Source: Talinum fruticosum (lineage: Eukaryota > Streptophyta > Magnoliopsida > Caryophyllales > Talinaceae). Taken from it: DNA of 64,000 nt. The DNA lies in assembly GCA_021018815.1 (NCBI GenBank), contig JAITYX010000003.1, positions 12,047,501 through 12,111,500 on the forward strand. Reading direction: 5' to 3'. Made by a program: the position numbers and the translations under genes. Positions 23,060 to 34,567 of this stretch are shown in pieces. The notes beneath the pieces are model-generated. The model had not been told where the DNA came from. It made no database searches and saw only the letters and a program-made list of their open reading frames with translations. Each line of letters starts with the position of its first letter. Position 1 is the stretch's first letter.

Positions 23060-24892
23060 TGTAAAGTGTCGTCCGTTACCTCTTTAATTTTGTATTTTAT
23101 TCTATTGGGCTGATGATGTCCTCCTTGAGAATTTTGATCTCGGACTATGATCGATTGGTGCGACATAAGCAAATAAACCTCAAAGAAGCACCAACACCGA
23201 ATAAGCAGTCGTTTTCTTTGGGTCGGTCCACAAATCCCCCTTTCTTTTGGGCTATCCAAGAACCGGGTGAAGCCTTTAGAGACAATCGAGTCCAGTGCTA
23301 TGTGCCAGGAAATTCCAAGTTCAGAATACTACATTTTTCTTTTGTCCAATCGGACAAGGAGATGAAGATCTAAAGACGGTGTTAAAGCATTGCATTTCAT
23401 GATCACGTTAAGCCACACGAGACTAGGAGCTTTCCCTCAAAACGACGTCGTGGTTGGCGCCTACAACCCATGAGTTTTAAATAAAATGCTGCATTTTGGC
23501 TTGGAGAATCCTTTGGAAACACGATAGGGAACTAAACCCTAGGAGCGCCGGGGTGGCCTGCGTTGGCCAACCGAGTTCTATTCGATTCTATCCTTTCTAT
23601 CCAGTTCAATCTCTTGATTTTTCGCCCGATTTTGTTTTTGCTATTTTGGATAGCAGGCTGCACGCAAATCCTAGGTTAGTTCTCACCTAGGTTTTTCCCT
23701 ATAACTAGAGAGCCTTAACTCTCATTCCCATACGACTTTCTCCTAGACACAATGCTGCAGAAAGCTAACTAAAGCACTTGTACCTAAACATTACTCTGTC
23801 GAAATTACTATTAACCATCCATATTTTCTCTACATATCACCATTGAATATGTGCAAATAACTAAAGAATATTCGGTTATTTTGACTTCGGGCACTTATTT
23901 AACTCGATCATTCCTATTCCCTAGATACATCGTTCACAAATAAGCCCCTTTTCTTTAATTTGTCATCGTCACATAACGAGATCCAGCGTAGAGATCCCGA
24001 TTAGCAAGGTGGGACAACTTGAGGGCAATCGTTCAGCCTTCAAACAATATATTTTATTTAAATGATTTTAATGCTTTTTATATTGTGGATTAAAAAGATG
24101 TAATCTTTCTTTTAATTCCACCCCGCTCGATGTAATCTTTCAGCTTTTTGCTTTTCTTTTCTTTTCTTGTTTGCTTTCTTTATCGCTTTTTTATTATTTT
24201 CTTTAATGCGTTTCCTTAATGCTGTTTGGTTTCTTTATCGTTTTAATTCCACCCGGACGAGAGGAATGGAAGGGTTTTCCCTACGTGTCATACCCTCGCC
24301 CCGAATCCGATTCCGGGTTCAAAGACTAATGGAGTAAGTTTTTGCCTTTTTAGTCTTAGTTTTTGCATAAATAGATTGAAAGAGCAAGTCTCTGTTTCGT
24401 TAGTTTATCATCCTAAAAAATTGACTCGCCACTCCCTTTTATGATTTATTCTTGTCAAATTTACATCTCGATTATTTTCTGGTTGTAGGATGGAAAAACA
24501 AGGACTTGGATCTCCCTACAAGGCAAGAGCTCGAGGCCGACCGTGTCGGCCCTAGGCCTATGGTTGGTGCTGGTGACCGCCGAATACAGCTGCCGCCTAC
24601 ACTAGGTGGTCGGCGGCAAAGGCTTGAATCTAGACTGGTGTTTTCATATTGACCTACACTTGAAGCCTCAAGATAGAAACCCTAATTTCTAATTTTAGTT
24701 GTCCTTTAATTAGGAAATAATATACCAGAAATTCTGAAAATAATTTATACAATTGAAATAATTAATAAAACACCAATCAAATATGAATTAATTTATTTTA
24801 ACTTTATTTAAACAAATTCAGAAATATTAATAAAAGGTTCATCCCCACATTCTAAAAGCACTTTCAAAACCATCTTTAAAATCAATTCTACG
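23060..24892 (+). repeat. Gypsy 5' LTR (plus) of the long interrupted element
   Basis: Starts tgtaaagtgtcgtcc, which aligns with TGTAGACACCTAAAAAGTGTC after a small deletion. It contains the dyad at 23670-23691 with TATAACTA just downstream (23699-23706), and the T-rich tract near 24140-24190. The last U5 bases before the primer site are deleted relative to the other copies (ends atcaattctac). Confidence 0.82.
23670..23691 (+). promoter_or_regulatory. Dyad CCTAGGT-N8-ACCTAGG upstream of the LTR TATA region
   Basis: Perfect arms and 8-bp spacer; TATAACTA follows within 8 bp. Same position as in three other LTR copies. Confidence 0.55.
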
Positions 24893-24893
24893 A

Positions 24894-24911
24894 TGACGAC
24901 TCCACTGGGGA
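24894..24911 (+). other. Primer-binding site (plus), tRNA-Arg type
   Basis: Reads TGACGACTCCACTGGGGA, one change from TGGCGACTCCACTGGGGA. Confidence 0.85.
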
Positions 24912-26512
24912 TAAATATTTTATTAAGAGGGCGAAACATGAAAATTTAAGTAGTGTATTGTAATGATGTGCTTGCATTAGGCATCCTGCATTTAGCAACC
25001 TTTGAACTATTTAAATACTGTTTTCGACCCATAGGAAAAGTTTATTCTACCTCTTGTTCACAATATCTAGAATGAGGCTCCCACTAGATCCTAGGTTGAC
25101 CCAACTAGGGTTGATTGCCCAAGTAAATGGTACCTCTTCCCTTGTAGCATGTGCTTTTGGGTCACACCATTTGATTCAGGGAGAGGCATCAAAAATTCTG
25201 CTTGATTATCCTGCCGTGCCCCACACGGAGGACCAAATTCTCGGATTATGAGTCACCATGTATCCAACCTTTTAACGTCTTTTTTACCATAGAACGTTTT
25301 GACTATTAGGTGGTCCCTCATACTTCATTTGCATGATTGAATAAGGGTGTGTGTTTTAGATTTAATCCTTTGCTTTTGAGCCTTTAGGAATAAGTGAGGA
25401 GTGTTGATTAGCCCTTGCTTGGGTGAAAATAAAACACTTTAATAAATTTTCCTAGAGTCGATCTATTATCCGCATTTAACCAAAAGTCAAAATATCCTTT
25501 CTTTCCCACTAAGGATTATTCCCTCATTTGCATTTCCAAGTCATACTAAAATTTTATTTAAGCAGTCTAAGTAGATACTGCTCGTCAATCCAAAAGAGGT
25601 CTTACCAGAGATACCCTTTTATCTTTGGTCAATTTTTTTCATTAACTTCTTTTCTTTCACATTCACATTTGCATTAGCCAAATTAAATTCATCTCATATT
25701 AGGTGATCACATTTGCATTAGCCAAATTAAATTCATCTCATATTAGGTGAGTCCATTTGCATTAGCCAAATTAAATTCATCTCATATTAGGCTAGTCCAT
25801 TTGTATTAGCCAAGCTAGATTCATCTCATATTAGGTGAGTCCATTTGCATTAGCCAAATAAAATTCATTTCATATTAGGTGAGTTCATTTGCATTAGCCA
25901 AATTAAATTCATCTATAGTAGGTGAGTCAATTTATATTAGCCGAGTTAAATTCATCTCATATTAGACGAGTCCATTTGCATTAGTCAAACCACATTTATC
26001 TCATATAAAGTTCCATTTGCATTAGTTAAATCAATTTTATCTCAAATATAAGGAAAGGCATCGTCACTTAGCTAGAATAGAAATCATCTTTTCTTTAAGG
26101 ATCAATCATTCATTAGCTAGATCATTATCTCAACTAAGTCACACGTCATTTCATTATCGCATTCTTTATGTGCATCCTAATAAAGGCATCCTTAGTTTCT
26201 TTGGGTCTCACGCTTAAGTCCCTTCCTCCCAAAAGTGATACTCTCTCACATGGTCCTAAACCTCATCCTTTGGGCTGTAAAATGAGGAAGTGTACGACAG
26301 CTGAGTATTGAAGGAATCCGAGCTCTAAAAGATTAGAACACCCCACTAAGGAGTTCGGCACGTCTTCTTGGTGCGACAAGCTTCGGTGCATACCACACCA
26401 TCTCAGTCTATTCCTTACCATAAGACGAGTACCTAGAAAGTGTTCCCTTCCAATGGATCTAAACCCAAAGTAGTGTCTTAATCTAAGTTTACATAATGAG
26501 AATATAGCCAAG
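24912..26512 (+). other. Gypsy 5' leader (plus) with 44-bp tandem repeats
   Basis: Full-length leader of the interrupted element: opening block with tattaagagggcgaaac, middle with the tandem array at 25666-26055, closing block with tcctttgggctgtaaaatgagg. No credible ORF. Confidence 0.78.
25666..26055 (+). repeat. Leader tandem repeat, nine units of about 44 bp
   Basis: Units begin at about 25666, 25710, 25754, 25798, 25842, 25886, 25928, 25973 and 26014, each starting catttgcattagccaaa and containing atctcatattagg. The first six are spaced exactly 44 bp apart. Confidence 0.9.
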
Positions 26513-26701
26513 GTGGAAAGTAGATTGAATTATCAAGAGGATAAAAGGTCATCTATATCAAGGGATATTAAGACTATGATTAGGGCTATTGAGGAGAGTA
26601 AGAGAGATGAGGAAGATGAGCGTTCGAGAATAGAAGATATATTGGTTCTACCACCTCCACCTATTTGTCTCCTCCAGGCGAGTCCCAAACACGAATCCCT
26701 T
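26513..26701 (+). pseudogene. Gypsy gag N-terminal part, cut by the copia insertion
   Basis: Aligns with the gag start at 16293, but the initiator is GTG here (ESRLNYQEDKRSSIS follows). It then reads KTMIRAIEESKRDEEDERSR and a proline-rich linker, and stops at 26701 where a copia LTR begins. The gag C-terminus of what is probably the same element resumes at 40718; the capsid part between (about 730 bp in relatives) is missing. Confidence 0.78.
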
Positions 26702-28218
26702 TGAAGACTTAGACTTTGTAGGTATATCATTCTAAGTATCATCAAGGAATTAGGTACAAACTTCATCTCTTGGAAGTTTTGATTACAAGTCATTTTGAGT
26801 GGTTTAGAAACTTTTCCGAGTGATCTAGAATCTTTTCCGAGTGTTATAGAAACCATTGCATATGTTCTCACCTAATTCGATCGACTCGTAAATCATACTC
26901 TTGCTTAATCAGTTCACACACGCTTCGAGTCACTCGGATAACACTCGAGACTTATTGCATGTTCAAACATTTGCTCTAAACTTAGTTCGACTTCATGTTC
27001 TAAGCCTGATTGAATTACGAGTGTTAATTCCTCTCCTTAAGTCAGCTTGCTTTGTTTGAACCATGCCTATCTAAGTTCAAGTCTCGCTACTCTAATAATT
27101 CTTAACTGACTTGTTTTACTTCTAGACTAGCTCGGAAGGAATTTGAGCATAATGGATATTACACTCAGAAAATTCCTTTCCTCAAGACTCAAATAATTAT
27201 GCACTTAATTATCTTAATTAATTTATTATCTCGTGTCTAACCTTTGACCAAAGTATTTTATACTTTGAGAACCAAATTGATTGACTTTTGTAGGTTATTC
27301 AAACGAGGTTATCTTACTTTTGAATTACAAAAGTAACCGACTTCAAGATGTCAAATCACCAGCAGACAAGGCTTTTCCTACTTCTAACCTAGGCCCAGAT
27401 CACGGTTGTCTGTTTCCAAAATGGAAATCTTCAATGCTAAGCTCAACGGTGGTTTCCACCCTACCTTTCGGACACTACGAGTGGTTTGGGACATCAAAAG
27501 GAGTCAAGAGCCGTTGCCCAACGTTCACACCTCAACGGATATTTTTGAATCACTCGGAAAAGCCATTTCAAGGGTCACAAAGGACATCTAATCAGAAGAT
27601 AGTCACAATGGCTAATCTGCTCGGCCATCTATAAATAGAAGCCAACTCTCAAGACTTGAAGATTGCTGGAACCATTTGTCAAATACACATACTTAAGCAA
27701 AAGTCGTTGTATTCACATTCAATCTTCTACTTACAAGTCCAACTCGTACTTAATATCTTTCCGAGTGTTAAGGTCTTGTAATCAATCACAAACACTTATT
27801 CTTACTTTCGAGTAAGGTCCCTTGACCGAGCTGTAAGGGTTAACTCAGCTTAGTTTTCCTTAACTATAAACGTTACCTCGGTTAGGAAGTACTAGATCGG
27901 ATAAGGGAATCTCTAAGTCTAGGAAAATCATATAAGGACTTGTCTAAGGGAGCGATTCTGGTTAAGTCTTTCCACTGTATTTTGTGGATTCAAAATAGTG
28001 GATTTGACTTGGTGCTTGGATTAGCACTATCCGTGGTTTTCTGCCCCAGGAGGGTTTCCACGTAATTTTTGAGTTAACACTATTCCGAGTCCAATCTAGA
28101 CTCGGACTATCTCAAAGTCGGTTTCAGTTTTAATCTTCCATTCTTTGTTCTAGTTTCCTCATCACCCTATTCACCCGCCCTTCTAGGGTGACTTAACTTC
28201 TCCAAGAGCAAACCTTCA
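26702..28218 (+). repeat. Copia (Sirevirus-type) 5' LTR, 1517 bp
   Basis: TGAAGACTTAGAC to AACCTTCA; the ends form the short inverted repeat TGAAG/CTTCA. TATAAATA is at 27630-27637. A copia primer site follows at once. Close relatives in the window: 37995-39508, 41360-42898 and 41070-44098 (interrupted). Confidence 0.9.
27630..27637 (+). promoter_or_regulatory. TATA box of the copia 5' LTR
   Basis: TATAAATA followed by gaagccaactctcaagac. The same block occurs in the 3' LTR (38926-38933) and in the outer solo LTR (43518-43525). Confidence 0.75.
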
Positions 28219-28220
28219 AT

Positions 28221-28232
28221 TGGTATCGAGCC
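28221..28232 (+). other. Copia primer-binding site, tRNA-Met type
   Basis: TGGTATCGAGCC, two bases after the LTR. The first seven bases match the usual initiator tRNA-Met site TGGTATCAGAGC. Confidence 0.8.
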
Positions 28233-28277
28233 TAGCCTTTCGGAAAGGATTTAACCATCCAAAGGTTTAAAGATCAA

Positions 28278-31100
28278 ATGGCTCGGAACAATGGAGAATT
28301 CGATGAAGGAAGATCTTCCGAGTAGACCACCAAAGTTCAAAGGATCTAACTTCGTGCACTTGGAAGAAGGTCATGGAATGTTTCTTACTTGATCACGATG
28401 AAGATGTCCGGAACATCATACAAGTAGGGAACTACATTCCAATAAAGATTGAAGAAACAAGACTCGCGCCCAAAACAAAGTCCGAATACACCATTGAGGA
28501 AGCGAGAGAAGTTCGAAAGAACTTCAAGGCGATGAACATTCCGATGTGTGCCATCGGCTCACAAGAATAAGCTCGAGTGTCAGCCGGTGACACAGCTAAA
28601 GAAATTTGGGACACACTTGTCAACACCGATGGGGTCACAAGCCAAGTTAGACAAGCCAAGATAAGCCAAGATCTTCACAAGTACGAGTTGTTCAAGATGG
28701 AGCCGAAGAAAACATCACTCGGATGTTCATCCGATTCACCGATATTGCTAACAATCTCAAATCTCTGGGTAGAAAGATTTCCCACGAGGAAATGTGCAGA
28801 AAGATATTCAGAAGTCTAACCAAGAGAAGATGGGTGATGTGTAGTGGGAGGCGGAAGCAAAAGGAAGCAAAACCGCAAGAAAACCAAGCTGGCCAGAATA
28901 GGACCTGCAGGTGCGGTTCTGGGGAAAAGGGTGAAAGGAGGGGTAAATGGTCTTGGTTTTGGACGAAATTTGGTGGAGAGGTAGTTAACTGGTTGGGAAA
29001 GGTTGTGGTAAAATTTGGGCAGCATCCAAGGTCGGGTTCACCTTGAACCAAAGGCAAACAGAAAGCCTCGCTGGGCGGCTGTCCAGAATGAGGTTCTATG
29101 TTTGTTTTTGGTGCTGGGGATGGAGTTCTTCTTGGATTGAGCTGAGATTTGGAGGAAATGGACTCAACTCGTGTATGTTGATGTGGGTGAAATTTGGGGA
29201 TGAAATGATTTGTGGATTGGGAGATATGGATTGATGAAGTCATCTGGATAAACCCGGGTTACGGCCTGGATACTGAAACACCACCAAGCTGAACCGAGGG
29301 GCACTCTTAAACGGTCCGGATACAGAAACACCACCGGGGCTTAAGAGACTCAAAGGACACCACCAAGCTTGCCAAGGCTCGGATACAGCAATGAGGATTC
29401 AAAGGGTTGAGAAATCCATCTCAAGAGAGCAAAGCTCAAATTCATATATCATCAAAAGTTGTCTTTACATGAGCTAGCTTAGCTGAATTTATAATGCCTC
29501 ATGATGGCATTTACAAAGCTGAAAACAAAGCTAAAAATTAAAGCTAAAATGAAACAATAACCATAAAGATTCTTTCCCCTCCTCCAAGCTAAGCTAGGAG
29601 AAATTCTAGCCAAGTATTTGAACATTTGGGAACATGTGGCCATGAATTGTTTTCCCTTTGCCAAGCCTTCTTTTAACCAACTCCCACTAGTGTAAACGCT
29701 TCTAGAATACTCCTTAATATGTGTCATTGGATGCTGGTCATTAAGTGCTTGACTTCGGATATGTGGATGCTTGGACCGACCCTCTTGATTATTTATGGAC
29801 AATACAAACGAATTGGTAGCTCTTGAAACCGTTCATGGCCGGGTTTACCCTTGCTTCAGCTTGGAGATATTTGGTGGCTATCTTCCATTATCCTTCTTAA
29901 CTAAAATGGGTAATCAATTATTTATGTACAAAATCATAAGAACTTAATGTCTTGGACTCATCACCCTCCGGGATCCCCTTGCACTATGCGGTCGCACCTT
30001 AAGCCTCTTCGGTTGATCAAAGGATATTCATGCTTTTCGGGTTGAATCTTAAGCATCCTTGGCTTCTCAAGTCGGACATCCTTCAACTCAAAACACAAGG
30101 CTGTCCACTCTCCATCAATGGGGTCCCAAGGTGACAACCATCAAAGAGGTTCAGAACCTGTCCTTATCGAAGCTAGACAAACTCATTGGGAAGCTACTCA
30201 CCCATGAGATCCACCTGGAATAGGAGGATGCGAGAGGTCAACACTAAAAAGAAGATTGCACTAAAGGCCTCGGAAAACAGAAAAGCAAATCCGAGTTCCT
30301 CGACTCGGAAGAAGATACCATAGCACATATCGCTAGAGGCTTCAAAAGAATGCTTGAAGCACAAAAAATGGGATAAGAAGCCAAGAGAAGAGTTCTATAA
30401 GAAAGACAAGAAGGATAGAAAAGGTAAACACTCTTCCCCTTCAAAGTTATCTTTAACTAAGAACTTCGATTGTTTTGAATGTGGTAGCAAGGAACACATA
30501 GTCAAAGACTGTCCTAGGAGAAAAAGGGACAGAAAGAAGAAAAAGGCTATGATGGCCACATGGAGTGATGAAGACTCATCGGAAGATGATGAGGACTCGG
30601 ATGATTCAAAGTGTCCGATGGCACTCTCGGACTCGAAGCTGAATCGAGTTAGACTCGGATCACTCGGACAATGAGGAAACAAATCCTCGGGAGGTAATTG
30701 AATGCTTCCTCAAGTTCTCCAAAGTTGATTTAGCTAAATACATTTATACTTTGGAAGAATGGTCTAATTCGACTCTTCTCGGTTTAAAGAAAAACTTGAG
30801 TCTATTACTTCGAGATCATCTCTTTGAAAAATGAATTAGAAAAACTAAGACTTACTCTAAGAGAACTCAAGACTAGTTCTCAATCCCATGAGACCGAGTC
30901 CGAGTCACTCGAGAAAAGAAAATGAGCATCCGAAGCAAGAACTCAATAAGTCTCAAGAACTTATTTTAAAATTTACTCAAGGTCATAAAACCCTTGATAT
31001 GCTCTTAGGGTCTCAATGTGTCTCCTTCGGAAAAGAAGGACTTGGTTTTAACAAAGAGGAGGAATCCAATTCCTACTCAGAACTTTTCAAAAAGATTCAA
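28278..31100 (+). pseudogene. Copia (Sirevirus-type) gag, split by a solo LTR
   Basis: ATG at 28278 (MARNNGEFDEGRSS); the second copy at 39568 starts the same way. Capsid sequence follows (KEIWDTLVNTDGVTSQVRQ, YELFKMEP, about 28595-28710), then the insertion of solo LTR 2 at 28835-30117. After it come the acidic and basic linker, the CCHC zinc knuckle CFECGSKEHIVKDC (about 30471-30512), an acidic stretch SDEDSSEDDEDSDDSK, and a long, probably coiled C-terminal extension to about 31100 (YIYTLEEWSNSTLLGLKKN). The long extension after the zinc knuckle is typical of Sirevirus gag. Stops and frameshifts are frequent after 30660. Confidence 0.85.
28835..30117 (-). mobile_element. Solo LTR-like copy 2 of the 1.27-kb family (minus)
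   Basis: TGATGTGTAGTGGGAGG at the left, CTCTCCATCA at the right; TSD ATGGG at 28830-28834 and 30118-30122. The empty site is seen in the second copia gag at about 40115-40135 (aagagaagatggggtcccaa). Length 1283 bp. TATA-like region on the minus strand near 29490. Confidence 0.93.
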
Positions 31101-34100
31101 GAACTATGAAGTTCGGGGAGGCTGAGCACGGTCCCATTCATAAGAATGAAAGGAGGACCGAGCCCGGACCAGCTTACAGGAGAAAACCTTCTCCGCCGGT
31201 TTATAAAAGAAAATCTTTTCAAAAGAAAGAGATACGGACTCAGTTCTCTAAAAGAAAGACTCAAAATCGGACCAAACCCAAGTTATTCAAATCTGGGTTC
31301 CCAAGAGTCTACTTCTGAGAAAACGACCACAATAAAGGGAGTTATTGGGTTCGTTAGAGGAAGTGAGAATGGTTAGTTTGTTTCGACTTGCAGGTGGCTC
31401 AGAAAAGAATAAAAGGGCATTGTTACCTAGATAGTGGATGCTCACGTCACATGTCGGAAATCCAAGCCTCTTTTCCGAGTTGGAAGAGTACAAGGGAGGC
31501 AAAGTCACATTTGGAGATGACAGCAAGGGCGAGATAATTGGGATAGGCAAGATTGGAAAAGGAAACGACCTGGTCAGCCCAGTATACCTTGTCAAGGGAT
31601 TAAAGTACAATCTACTCAGCATCTCTACATGATGATTCATGGACATGGCATCGTAGATTAGGACATATTAGCATGCTTGCCATTAAGAAGCTTGCTTCTC
31701 ATGGTTTAGTTAGAGGATTGCCTAACGAGTGCATTTAAGAAAGATAAAATTTGTGAAGCTTACACAAAAGGGAAACAGGTCAAATCATCTTTTAAACCTC
31801 TCAAAACTGTTTCCACATCCAAAGTGCTTGAATTGTTGCATATGGATTTATGTGGTGAAATCTCTGTCAAGAGTCTTGGAGGTAAATCATATATGCTTGT
31901 TTTCTTAAGCACAAAAATGAAGCATTTAAAGAGTTCAGCAAGCTCGTAGGAAAATCCAAGTTGAGTCTCGGACTTAGATCCAGAGAATTCGAACCGAGCT
32001 TGGAAGGGATTTCGACTACTCGGATTTTGCAGAATTTTGTGATAAGAATGACATCTCCCACAACTTCTCAGCACTAAGAACTCCTCAACAAAATGGAGGG
32101 GTGGAGATAAAGAACCGGACTCTTGAAGAAATAGGAAGGACAATGATGATTGAACATGATTTACCGTACTATTTCAGGGCTGAAGTAGTCAACACGAGCA
32201 AACTACACATTAAACGAGATGCCTCATCGGACCTATCCTGAAGAAAACTCCATACGAGCTCTACAAAGGGAAGAAACCCAACATTTCATATTTCAAACCC
32301 TTTGGATGTAAGTGCTTCGTTCACAACAATGGTAAGGATCACCTGACCAAATTTGATGCTAGGTCGGATGAAGGTATTTTTCTTGGTTATTCATCTCATA
32401 GCCAAGCATATCGTATTTTCAATAAAAGAACTAACAAAGTGGAAGAAAGCATCCACGTTGTGTTTGATGAAATTGAACAGGAAAAACTAAGTGAGTCAAC
32501 ATTTCAAACCTGAAGCTCAGCAGAGATGATGATCTTGATGAAAATGAGGTCATCAAGAATCAAATCAAAGTCACTCGGAATAAAGTGACTCGAGAACAAC
32601 ATGACTCAGAATGAGACAACTCAAGAGCCAGCTCGGAATGTTGAAGGACAATTAGATGAACAAGCTCACTCGAACAGACTTCGAAGATCAACCAATTCAA
32701 CCTACATATCTGGTGAACCGAGAGAACAGGTAGAGCATTCAAGTATGCTTTTAGCCACCCACTAGAAAACATCCTGTCCGATATCGGCAATGGGGTTAGA
32801 ACTCGTTCCTCTCTACCAAATCTATGTGCATTCACTGCATTAATTTCATTAACTGAACCCAGAAATGCACTAAAGGCCCTAAATGAACTTGAATGGGAAG
32901 AGGCCATGCAAGAGGAACTCATTCAATTCGAAAGAAACCAAGTTTGGACTCGACCAAACGACCTCCCGATCACGCAGTCATAGGAACCAAATGGTTTTCA
33001 AGAACAAACTGGATGAAGTTGGGTTGATAGTCAGAAATAAGGCTAAACTTGTGGCTCAAGGTTACAATCAAGAGGAATGGATTGATTGTGGGGAAACCTT
33101 TGCACCTATTGCCAGAATCAAAGCTATTAGAATCTTATTGGCATTTGCATCTATCATGAATATCAAATTGTATCAAATGGATGTTAAAGGTGCTTTTCTC
33201 AATGGTTTCATTGAGAGGAAGTTTACGTTGAGCAGCCCCTTGGATTTGAAAACTCAGAATTTCCAAATCATGTTTTCAAATTGCAAAAAGCTCTCTATGG
33301 TCTTAAACAAGCTCCCGAACTTGGTATGAAAGAGTCGAGCAATTTCTTGGTTGAAAATGATTTTAGAAGAGGTCAGATTGATAAGACTCTATTTATAAAA
33401 ACAAGGGAAAGACTTTCTTATTGCTCATATCTATGTTGATGACATAATTTTTGGAGCTACTAATGAAATTACGTGTCAAGATTTTTCGAGTTAATGAGAC
33501 AGGAATTTCAAATAAGTATGATGGGAGAACTCAATTTCTTCCTTGGTGTACAAATTAAGCAAGACAAAGACGGAATCTATGTCCATCAATCAAAGTATAC
33601 CAAGGAGCTGCTGAAGAAGTACAAACTTCAAGATGCAAAACATGCAACAACACCTATGATCAGCAGCACAAATTTGGACTCAAATGAGAAAGGTAAAGCG
33701 ATAGATCGAAACTCTACCGAGGTATGATTGGATATTTGTTATATCTTACTTCCGAGTAGGCCAAAGATAATGTTTAATGTATGTCACGTGTGCAGGATTT
33801 CAAGCTAATCCAAAAGTATCACATCTCACTATAGTGAAAAGAATCTTCGGATATCTTGCGGGGACTCGGAATCTAGGTCTATGTTACTCAAGAGACTCGG
33901 AACCGACTCTCACTTGGATACTCGGATGTTGACTACGCATGGTACAAAGTTGATACAAAGTTTACGGGTCAATCCACGATATCTTGGCACTTAAAGAAAA
34001 AGAACTCAGTAGCTCTATCAACTACTAAAGTTGAGTATATTGCAGTTGGAGCATGTTGTGCTCGGATTTTATGGATCAAGCAACACTTGAGAGATCTTGG

Positions 34101-34260
34101 ACTTTTATTCAAATCAATTCCAATCAAGTGTGACAATCAAAGTGCAATCAGCATCACCAAGAATCCAGTTCAGCACTCAAGACAAAACATATTGACATCG
34201 GGTATCATTTTCTAAGAGACCATTCCGAGGTGACCGTTAGAGAGCTGGGTTAGAACGAAC
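31101..34260 (+). pseudogene. Copia pol: protease-integrase-RT-RNase H, decayed
   Basis: Pre-protease tail with the family-type WVPKS sequence near 31290; protease DSG in CYLDSGCSRHM (31421-31453); integrase zinc region WHRRLGHISMLAIKKLAS (about 31640-31700); core with HMDLCGEIS (near 31838), HNFSALRTPQQNGGVEIKNRTLEE (about 32055-32130) and the C-terminal PFGCKCFVHNNGKDHL (about 32296). RT: NKAKLVAQGYNQEE and ETFAPIARIKAIRILLA (33031-33150), MDVKGAFLNG (33178), catalytic YVDD at 33432-33443, GELNFFLGVQIKQ (33524). RNase H: KKKNSVALSTTKVEYIAVG (about 33995-34050), CDNQSAISITKNPVQHSR (about 34128). Frameshifts and stops occur throughout. Domain order protease-integrase-RT-RNase H is diagnostic of Ty1/copia. 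Confidence 0.92.
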
Positions 34261-34281
34261 ACCGAAGGATGCTTACTTCTC

Positions 34282-34289
34282 TATAAATA
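34282..34289 (+). promoter_or_regulatory. Internal TATA box upstream of the copia extra ORF
   Basis: TATAAATA, followed by gcgtctattttcc. It lies downstream of RNase H and 279 bp before the ATG of the extra ORF, not in an LTR. Promoter function is inferred from position and sequence. Confidence 0.5.
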
Positions 34290-34432
34290 GCGTCTATTTT
34301 CCTTCATTACGCTACTTTACTCGTGTACTTACTCTCACTCCCTCAATTACTTCAACTCGCTCAAACTCTCTCTATGTTCGAAGAAAGTTTTCGTCACTTT
34401 CAAGATAAGAGGAAGCATTCTTAAGTAAGCTC

Positions 34433-34494
34433 TGTCACTCTCGGCTCTCTCTCTCTACTCTTTCTTTTTTTTTTTTTTTGCTTACTTTCGTCGA

Positions 34495-34530
<36 letters not shown>

Positions 34531-34555
34531 ATCAAAAGTTCATCTTTCTTCTCTT
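34433..34555 (+). repeat. CT microsatellite and T-run in the extra-ORF leader
   Basis: Includes a T-run at about 34465-34479 and an uninterrupted (CT)n-type tract at about 34499-34525. Pyrimidine-rich leaders just downstream of a TATA box are common in plant promoters. Confidence 0.8.
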
Positions 34556-34567
34556 TTTTCATCAAAC

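Noticed and set aside
34499..34530. CT tract as an independent locus of interest
   Set aside because: Simple microsatellite; relevant only as part of the extra-ORF leader.
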